Assembly: GCA_963920525.1 (NCBI GenBank)
Contig: OY986438.1
Coordinates: forward strand, 134,912,671 to 134,976,670
DNA length: 64,000 nucleotides
Direction of reading: 5' to 3'
From: Dichetophora obliterata
Lineage: Eukaryota; Arthropoda; Insecta; Diptera; Sciomyzidae
Both the position numbers and the translations under genes were made by a program. Positions within the stretch are counted from its first letter, which is position 1; each line of letters opens with the position of its first letter. Of the stretch, positions 56,941-64,000 are shown piece after piece. Under the pieces are notes generated by a model that was given only the letters and a program-made list of their open reading frames with translations, was not told where the DNA came from and did not search any database.

Positions 56941-58759
56941 CTAGCGGACCCGGCGAACTTAGTCTCGCCCTAATTTAATGCCTTCAATCCCAAAATGGTA
57001 ATAAAATATAGATAGTTAAACTTTCAATGTGATTTATTTGAATAGAATCCTAAACAGTAGAGAGCGTAATGATTAACAATGTTTATTGATTTGTTTTCCG
57101 GCGCGAAAACATACAACGAAAACGGTTTGCCAACACGCGAACAGGCAACGTACAGCTGATCGTACGAAAAACAGGGAAATTCGAGATTAATCCCACAGAC
57201 TTTTAACGCTTAGCCTTGCGATTTATTGATAGTCATCGCAAAAGCCAATCGATCAGGGAACTGAATACGCTTGAATCGAATATCAGTTGGAATAATCGGA
57301 ATTCGTTTGATAAGGACTTCCTCTCCTCTGAATTTGCCCTTGATGATCGTCGCTTGAATCACATTGTTCATCAGTTTCTTAAAGGACAAACGTGTACCGT
57401 TGCACAATTTCGGATCATTCAGATTCCGCAGCATGATTATGATTGATTCCATTGGTCGCTTCATACTCGTCTGTCACGCTGTCAACGAATTTGTATGAAT
57501 GCAGTTCTCCAGAGATTTGACTTTGAATAATGAAATTCAAGCTATCGACGTTCTTATTCCTCGCTGCTAGTATTGCCCCCGTTCACTAATCCAATCGAGA
57601 TTTTTATAATTTTGTGCAATGCCGGGGAACACTTTGGTGATGAGTTTCTCCTTCGACGATGTGAACACGCAAAAATTTGCTGGGAACGATATCAATCCAG
57701 TCCAAACATCAACAGGAATTTGACAATTGCCAAGAGCCAGCAGTTGTCTCGAGAATTCATCAGCCGATGGGTCGTTCTGAAATGTGACTCTCATGTTCGT
57801 GGTCAATTTCAACTTCTTGACATGCCGCCACAAAGACGAAGATTTCAGGCATGCATTGAGTTCATCGGCAGCAGTAAATTTCGGGATGAAGGAAAGCGTT
57901 TGACGAAAATCTCCGGAGAGCAATATCACAGCCCCACCAAATCTTCTTGAATCACCTCGTAAATCCTTCATTGTTCGGTCAACTGCCTCCAAAGCTCTCT
58001 TATGCGCCATCGTACATTCATCTCAAATGATGATTTTGCATTCTCGCATCAATTTCGCTGTCGCCGAATTCTTGATCATTTTTCAAATATAATATCAAGT
58101 AAATTAAATTAAAATATTATATTACTTCATATGTAAGCATATACACTGCAACGACTGTCCGAAATAAGTGTAATATAACGCAAAGCTCGAATCAATTGCA
58201 GCAAGAAAAATAGCACATTTGGTCAATAGAAAATAACAATGCGAAAAGGACACCTGTCAAATTGCACACAGCCTAAGTCAATGTATAACGCCATCTATTG
58301 GGGTGTGGCATTGATCGCAGCACAGCGACATCTATTATTTATCTCGTTAAATTCTCCACGCAAAATTCACGCAAAACGAAATTTTCCAAGCTTCACAACG
58401 AGTTTTCCACCTTTACACCGTCAAAAATCATGAAATCATGCGATAAAAATCAACATTTAAAAAAAAAATTTAATTCTTTTGCGTTTTACCAGAATTTTCC
58501 GAGTTTTCCACTAAGAATTTTATATTTTTCCATTCGAAAAGCCATTCCGGAACAATTGCGCACAAAATCCCATACAAAAAATCAATTTTTGATTTTTCCA
58601 ATATCTCGACTTTCCCGGAGGGTTCTCCCAAAATTTTCTTTCGTAAAACCTTTTCCTGGCAATTACAAAAAACCAAAAAAATTTGAGCCAAATCGGCCCA
58701 GCCGTTCTCAGTTGATGTATAACTATAAATTTTTTACACCATTTTTATATATATAGATA
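56941..58759 (-). mobile_element. Helitron/Helentron fragment
   Basis: In minus orientation it ends GCCGGGTCCGCTAGT (56941) and begins near the TATATATATAG run at about 58745-58757. It contains the C-terminal part of the helicase. The Rep domain is not present, so it is 5'-deleted. Confidence 0.65.
57060..58080 (-). pseudogene. Helitron PIF1-like helicase, C-terminal part
   Basis: Minus strand: DECTMAHKRALEAVDRTMKD (after a TGA where Trp is usual), ILLSGDFRQTLSFIP, LTTNMRV, then across a frame break LAARNKNVDSLNF, then IIMLRNLNDPKLCNGTRL and RLAFAMTINKSQG, a stop where Gln is usual, and finally FSYDQLYVACSRVGKP with a C-terminal APENKSINIVN. These are PIF1/RecD2-type helicase motifs II-VI in order. 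Walker A and everything before it are missing. At least two stops and one frameshift make it dead. Confidence 0.9.
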
Positions 58760-59362
58760 TACAAAAAAGAAAAAAAAAAAAAAACGGAAGACCGCTTGAA
58801 TGCGTGAAAGTAGAAGTGAAAAAAATCCAAAATGTCAAATCTTTATAAAACATTAAAATCAACAAACATAGTAAATGAAGAGGAAATTCCAGAAATTTTT
58901 TAAGGATTATAAATAATTTGGATAAACTGTTTCGATTTTGTTATATTTTTTTTTTAATTTTTGAAAATATATTTTATGAAAAAACATGATAAGCCACATT
59001 TTTTTAAATGATTAGTTTCCATTATCCTTTATTCGATAATTTTTGGAAATGTTTTAGAAGGCTTCCATAACGAATAATTAAAAGTATTAAAAGTACGATT
59101 ACATGGAACGTCTATTTTATGCATTTTATTGAAGATTCAAATGCGATTATTTTAAAAATTTTATTTTGTGGCTTATCATGTTTCTGCAATTAGCTCTTCA
59201 TATGTAAAACGTTTTCAGTGAAGTTTTAAATTATAAATCTTTTATTTCAATTTAGCGGGAACCTTTTTTTTTTGCATAAAGCTTACATTTTTTTGTTTGA
59301 GTCAAATTGGTTCACTTCAGTAAAAATAGGTATATAATCAACACTCGTAAATCTAGTGTTAA

Positions 59363-60892
59363 GCAACTTTAATTTACCAGCAACTACTTAAAATACAAAG
59401 AATTTTTAACTTGTAATCTAATTTACTTTTTTTCTTTTGAATAAAACAGCTTTTATAAGATTAAATTTTCGTTTTTTTATTTTTTCTTCTTCAACTTGCA
59501 GCCACGTTTTTTCTTTTCTTCTCCAGAAGTGCCGCCAAATTTCAGTGTTGCCTATTTTGTTTTTTACTATCTTTTTTCTATGTTTAATTTCAATGTTTGC
59601 AATGGTGTTTAAACTCAACAATTATTTAAACCCCATACACATTTCGCATAAATTAACAAGTTTGCACTTACATTAAATAAGCTGTGACATAAAAATTATA
59701 CTACAAACTTAAATTTAACTACTAACTAATCTAATTATATTAAATAATCCATAATTTATTTTATACAATCTCTCATTCTACCTCTCACTCTCATATCTCA
59801 GTTTTTTATATTACAATAGTCTAATTATAACCAATTATTAAACATACATCACTTTCGCACATACATATAGCAACATTTTCTTAACAAAGTTCGACCAACG
59901 TGTTTGCACAAACATCGAGAGGAACCTCGTCAATGAAAATGTAAGTGCTCCGATTTAATAATACCTTTTTACAATAAATAACATATTCATTTACCTACTT
60001 TTTTTAAATTATAAATTAATTTTATTGAAATAATCAAACGAGAATGATACAAATAATTGCAATATAACAAACAAACAAAAAAAAAAAAAAAAAACAAAAC
60101 AAAAACAATAAAATTATGCGTAAAATCTTTTTTGTACTCAGGTGAAAGATAGAAAGAAAGAAAGAAAGAGAGAAAAAAGGTAAAAATGTAAACAAACATT
60201 GAAGTAAAAATATTTTTTTTTTCAGAAATACTATTTTTTTTTTCCATTCATAAAAAGTATTAAGAAATATACCACTGTACTCTCCATATACAATATTTTC
60301 TCTATCGTTACCTTTTGTTAAAGTATTTACAAATAAGCTCTTATTTTTGCAACAAATTTTGAGAAAGAACTAATTTAGGGACTAGTTATAACGTAAGAGT
60401 TAAAGGTTGCTAATAAAATTTAATCTTAGCTGCTTTAATTTAATTTTAAGAAAAATTTTTTCCTCTCTTGCAACAATGTTGCGAGCAGCATAACGTGTTC
60501 TTAGTTTAAATGCTAGTCTCAAATAGGCATTAGATATAGTTTTTTATGCTTCAAAGCCACAATGTTGCAGAAATCATTTTATATAACCTATATCTTTGTT
60601 CTTATAAAATAATCAATGAAATAAGGTAAAATATGAATTGCGTTTAAATTAAAACACAACACGTTTCTTTTCTCTCTGGTGGGTAGATATACAGATGGGA
60701 GTGGAAGAACTTTACATAATCTCTCAGTCAAGGTTGGAAAAGGGAGGCTCGGAGGCTATGCATCCAGTTTAGTCACCACGTCTTTGATTTGTTTTGTGCT
60801 TTAATCTTCTCAGTTTATTTCTTCTACTTGTGTCAATCTAGTTGCTTTGATTCAGTTAGTTTGATCTTACTTTTACACAAATATTATTACAA
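59363..60892. other. AT-rich stretch with a GAAA microsatellite
   Basis: A run of GAAA units (60145-60180) is the only clear repeat. The first few hundred bases may be the remaining 5' flank of the minus-strand gene broken by the piggyBac, but no coding match is convincing. Confidence 0.35.
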
Positions 60893-61423
60893 TAGGTGTA
60901 TTCACGATCCAGTGCACTTGGCTGTGCAATTGCAAATTATATTATGTATTTGCAACTAACTGTGAGCGTACATTAGGACTGCACAGTGGAAACATTATTG
61001 TTAATTTATAAATTCTTTGAAACAGCAGGAAAATCAACTGATTTAAACATAAACAAAGTGTTAATCTGTATTTTAAAGGTAGATAAGCCAAAAAAAGCTT
61101 GGATGATTTAGTGGAATTTGCTGCACACGAGATATCATGTAACACATATCTAACACGTATATATTAAACTTTTGATGAACTTATAATTATCAATAAACCA
61201 CAAACATATCATCCATACCATAAAAACCACACGCTGCTTCAAATAATAAACTACTAAGTTAATTTCATAAACAGGCCATTTCTTAGTGCGCTTAAATTTT
61301 TTCTTCTTCCATTTTCACGCGTAAACAAGCATTTTCAGCTGTTTAATAAACACATGCACGAAACCTGTTTATGCACCCGAGTCGACGCTGTGCATTTGTG
61401 AAAAATAGAAGAATGTGCATTTA

Positions 61424-63063
61424 CAGTGTTGCGCAAAACAATAGCAACAAAATAAGTGCGCTGCAACAAAATCGTGTATCTTTTTTAATATTGGGGACAC
61501 ACAAAAATGATTATAGGAATCAAAGCATATATTCATACATCCTATATAAAACAAATCAAATTCAAATTTGGTTTTGTTTTTTTATTAAATTTAAAATTAG
61601 TGTGACTACATTCAATTTATCTGTGAGCAAAACAATAGCAACAAAACTTTAAAAAATGTAAAAAGAGAACACAAGTTCGAAGAATTATTGGTAAAAGTTC
61701 CGTTATGGTAAAGCACGTATTGTTTGTAAGTCATAAACATTTAAGTTTAGTTTTTTTGTGCTAGTTGTGACATTGACTGCTCCATTTATAATGGCACGTT
61801 TTAAATATTGTGAAGCTCCTAAATAACAAATTATTTCCGAATATAAAAACGAAAATTCGCAAGTATCTAACGTGAAACAGTTTGATATTAATCGGTCAAT
61901 AGTTTGCAGATTAATAAAGAAATATACCTTCACAAAAGACGTAACAACGGTGCATTAAAGAGGGCGACCGCGGAAAACATCGCTGCGTGATGACAGGAAC
62001 ATTTGTGGTGTGTTCAAACGAAATGCATTTGCCACAGCCAAAGAGGTTGTTCGGATACTTGATTTAGATATCCACCACAGCACTGTTTGAAGACGAGCCA
62101 TTGAGAACGATTAAATAAGTTACAGACCGGCAGAGAAACCTTTGCTTACAGCTAAGCATAAAAAACAAGTTGAGGTGTTACAATTTAAACAATTCTGTCT
62201 GAAATTGTGACAACAAGTTGTAATTTATTGTTTTTTGGACTTAGTCTTGTAAAAGAGCACCTAAATTGGACCGATCAAAAATCGAAAACCGTTTTTTTAG
62301 CGATGAATCAAAGTTCAACTTGATTAATTCAGATGGGATGTGCACAGTACGGTGCCACCCAGGTACACGACTTGAAGCCCGAAACTGCAAAATAAATTTT
62401 AAGCACGGAGGCGGTGGCATTATGGTCTGCACTTGTTTTTCCTATAATGAAGTTGAACCATTTCAAAAAATCGATGGAATTATGAATGGATTTGTATAAT
62501 AATAATTCAGAGTGGAATATGTCGCTTCAGTGAACGTTTCAGCCGATCACAACCCGAAGCACACTTCAAAGCTCATCAGAGATTACATAAGAGGCAATGG
62601 GATTCAAGTCCTTGATTAGCCGGCACAGTCACAATGACTTGAATTCCATTGAAAATCTTTTTGGGATTTTGAAGGTAAAAGTTTCTGGTCAAAGGTTTCC
62701 CCAATAAGACTGCACTGTATGAAGCGCTGAAACTTAATTGGGAACATATACTAATACTAACATATCTACTTTAATAGAGTCGATGCCGCTCAGCTGTGCA
62801 GCGGTTATCAAGAATAATGGATCTTACACCAAATATTAATTATGTTGCTTTTGTTTTGCTCTCAGACAAACTGAATGCAGTCACATTAATTTTTAATTTA
62901 ATAAAGAAAACAAAACCAAATTGGAATATGATTTGTTTTTAATATGATGTATAAATATATGCTTTGGTTCCTTTAATCATTTTTGTGTGTCCCTAATATT
63001 TAAAAAGATACATGATTTTGTAGTAGCGTATCGATTTTGTTGCTATTGTTTTGCGCAACACTG
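61424..63063 (+). mobile_element. Tc1-like transposon, copy 2 (plus)
   Basis: 1640 bp with CAGTGTTGCGCAAAACAATA ends and flanking TA. It is the reverse-complement sister of 40975-42628. Confidence 0.9.
61792..62839 (+). pseudogene. Tc1-like transposase, full length but broken
   Basis: The ATG at 61792 starts MARFKYCEAPK, then a stop. Later blocks are the DNA-binding HTH region (VKQFDINRSIVCRLIKKY), GRPRKTSLRDDRN, and the catalytic block FFSDESKFNLINSDGMCTV (first Asp) with HPGTRLEARNCK. Then come the second Asp region PDHNPKHTSKLI, the SHNDLNSIENLFGILK block, and the C-terminus ending TKY at the stop at 62837. The best open segment is 62266-62499. Stops and shifts occur in several places, at sites partly different from copy 1. 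Confidence 0.85.
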
Positions 63064-63159
63064 TATGTACATTTTGTTTGTGTTAAGTGCAAAAAAGCAT
63101 GAATATTTTGCTCATGCTCAAATGCACAGTCAAATGCACTGGATCGTGAATACTCCTAA

Positions 63160-64000
63160 TAATAACAATGATGATACTTTAATAAACCTTTAATGAAATG
63201 CTAAACAATTCAGTTCTTTTTAATTTTTTTTGTCCGCCAGTTTAATCAGGAATTTCTATCGTGTTTAAAATGCACATATTTTTATGCGATTCAGATCAAC
63301 TAACATTAATTTTACAGTACATAACATTTACAAGATGTATAGGATGCTGCTGTGCATGAAAATAATAAATTGTGTGATGAAAAAAAGTGGCAGGATCAAG
63401 AACCTTACAACACACTACGAGCACTGACCTGGAAGCCTACAAGCATGCACGTTGTTCTGATTCCACAATTAGATTGATCAATTTATTGATAAAAGATCAA
63501 TCAAACATCTCATAATCTGACAATGTATGTGAGGACACAGTGCTCATCAAGTAAATACTTAAGATACATAAAATTAAATCATGTTCAGACAAAAAATAGA
63601 TTTGGTCAAACGGTATGATGGATATTAAGCCAGAAATGATGGAAGATCAAGCGTCATTAACGAAGTATCTGTATTCATTACTATAAAAAGAGATGCTCAC
63701 TCTCCTTGTTAGAGACCTAAATCATAAAAAATATAAAGCGCGTCTAAAATGCAAGCAACATTTAAAATTTCTGACAAAAAAGGTTGATTTAATCATTTTT
63801 CTTCCTTATCTAGTGTTTTTGCTTTGTAATCAAAGTACCAGCAACTGAAAGCAAACAAGCCATTTAGCCCATATTTTGTCTAGGCACCAGACAATAACTC
63901 AAGCAAAGCGTAACAAAAGAAAAGCAAATAAATCGCAACACCCCAACAGCTTTGCAATGTCAAAAACCTTAAGTGAAACTGTGGCTATAACGACGACGGC
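63160..64000. other. No gene seen
   Basis: AT-rich. A small palindrome (TTGATCAATTTATTGATAAAAGATCAA) lies near 63475-63502. No coding or RNA gene supported. Confidence 0.3.

Larger units (their letters stand above)
54948..59358 (+). mobile_element. piggyBac-type element, TTAA-flanked, carrying a foldback and a Helitron
   Basis: Ends CACTAGATTGACG and (inverse) CACTAGATTTACG, each bordered by TTAA (54944-54947 and 59359-59362). Subterminal AGTCAAATTGGTTCA-type words recur near both ends. A GTGGCTTATCATGTTTTTAC motif recurs at about 56525, 56695 and 59165 and inverted near 58980. Only a C-terminal transposase scrap remains. Confidence 0.8.
60893..63159. repeat. MITE interrupted by a Tc1 insertion
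   Basis: Left end TAGGTGTATTCACGATCCAG with CTGTGCA shortly after; the right end is its inverse complement (…CACAGT...CACTGGATCGTGAATACTCCTA). The Tc1 copy at 61424-63063 fills the middle. Confidence 0.7.

Noticed and set aside
58298..58756. Plus-strand 152-codon frame rich in S/P/F
   Set aside because: Lies in the AT-rich 5' side of a Helitron fragment, no motif, likely chance.
63386..63470. tRNA-like sequence with GTTCTGATTCCAC
   Set aside because: Weak B box, no A box at proper distance and no cloverleaf.
1..64000. CRISPR array, operons, phage or plasmid modules
   Set aside because: No regularly spaced short repeats with unique spacers and no prokaryotic gene organisation; tandem repeats here are transposon-internal or microsatellite.

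Overview
This window looks like AT-rich, repeat-laden chromosomal DNA from an insect, most likely a brachyceran (muscoid-type) fly. The clues are opa-type CAA/CAG repeats in a host exon, BEL/Pao and Penelope retroelements, Tc1, hAT, piggyBac and Helentron DNA elements, and tRNA-derived SINEs. There is no bacterial or phage content, no operon and no CRISPR array. Only one host gene is supported with reasonable confidence: a first coding exon on the minus strand at the left edge, whose product has a hydrophobic segment followed by what looks like the start of an LDL-receptor class A repeat. Almost everything else recognisable is mobile DNA, much of it nested.

Layout. 1-0.8 kb: host exon (minus). 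1-5 kb: foldback elements/MITEs, a SINE and a decayed Tc1 3' end. 5.1-14.14 kb: a Penelope-like element (RT then GIY-YIG endonuclease) split by a 6.4 kb BEL/Pao LTR retrotransposon on the minus strand. The BEL copy has 290-bp LTRs differing at one position, a 5-bp target duplication, an intact gag-protease ORF and a gutted pol. 14.4-15.1 kb: Tc1 relic. 17.1-20.57 kb: a DDE-type DNA transposon with long terminal inverted repeats, a 6-bp target duplication and a spliced, lightly broken transposase gene. 20.67-22.2 kb: decayed piggyBac. 22.2-30.6 kb: SINEs, tandem and inverted repeats, a run of back-to-back MITEs, a 200-bp assembly gap and a Helentron-like 3' end. 30.6-36.5 kb: two hAT elements with perfect 8-bp target duplications. 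The second has been filled with three foldback elements, one of them a direct deletion derivative of the 17.1 kb transposon.

37.3-37.8 kb: LINE RT tail. 39.2-42.6 kb: MITE and a complete-length but broken Tc1 copy; its inverted sister lies at 61.4-63.1 kb. 45.75-47.96 kb: third hAT with an 8-bp duplication, containing a SINE and a MITE. 48.7-54.9 kb: a minus-strand, multi-exon pseudogene of a high-copy arthropod family of unknown function. Its intron holds a foldback that holds a CACTG-ended element that holds a Tc1-type MITE. One exon was hit by a LINE and its 5' part by a piggyBac (54.95-59.36 kb), which itself carries a foldback and a Helitron/Helentron helicase fragment. 59.4-64 kb: AT-rich DNA, a MITE and the second Tc1 copy.

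The elements do not form one functional system. What the window records is a sequence of insertions whose order can be read from target duplications and broken reading frames. I did not see a convincing new defence or biosynthetic system. The most unusual items are the young but pol-defective BEL copy with a 2.66 kb repetitive leader, the parent/derivative transposon pair with a 6-bp duplication, and two hammerhead-ribozyme-like folds. All alignments were done by eye, so element borders are good to a few bases where a target duplication is quoted and otherwise to tens of bases.
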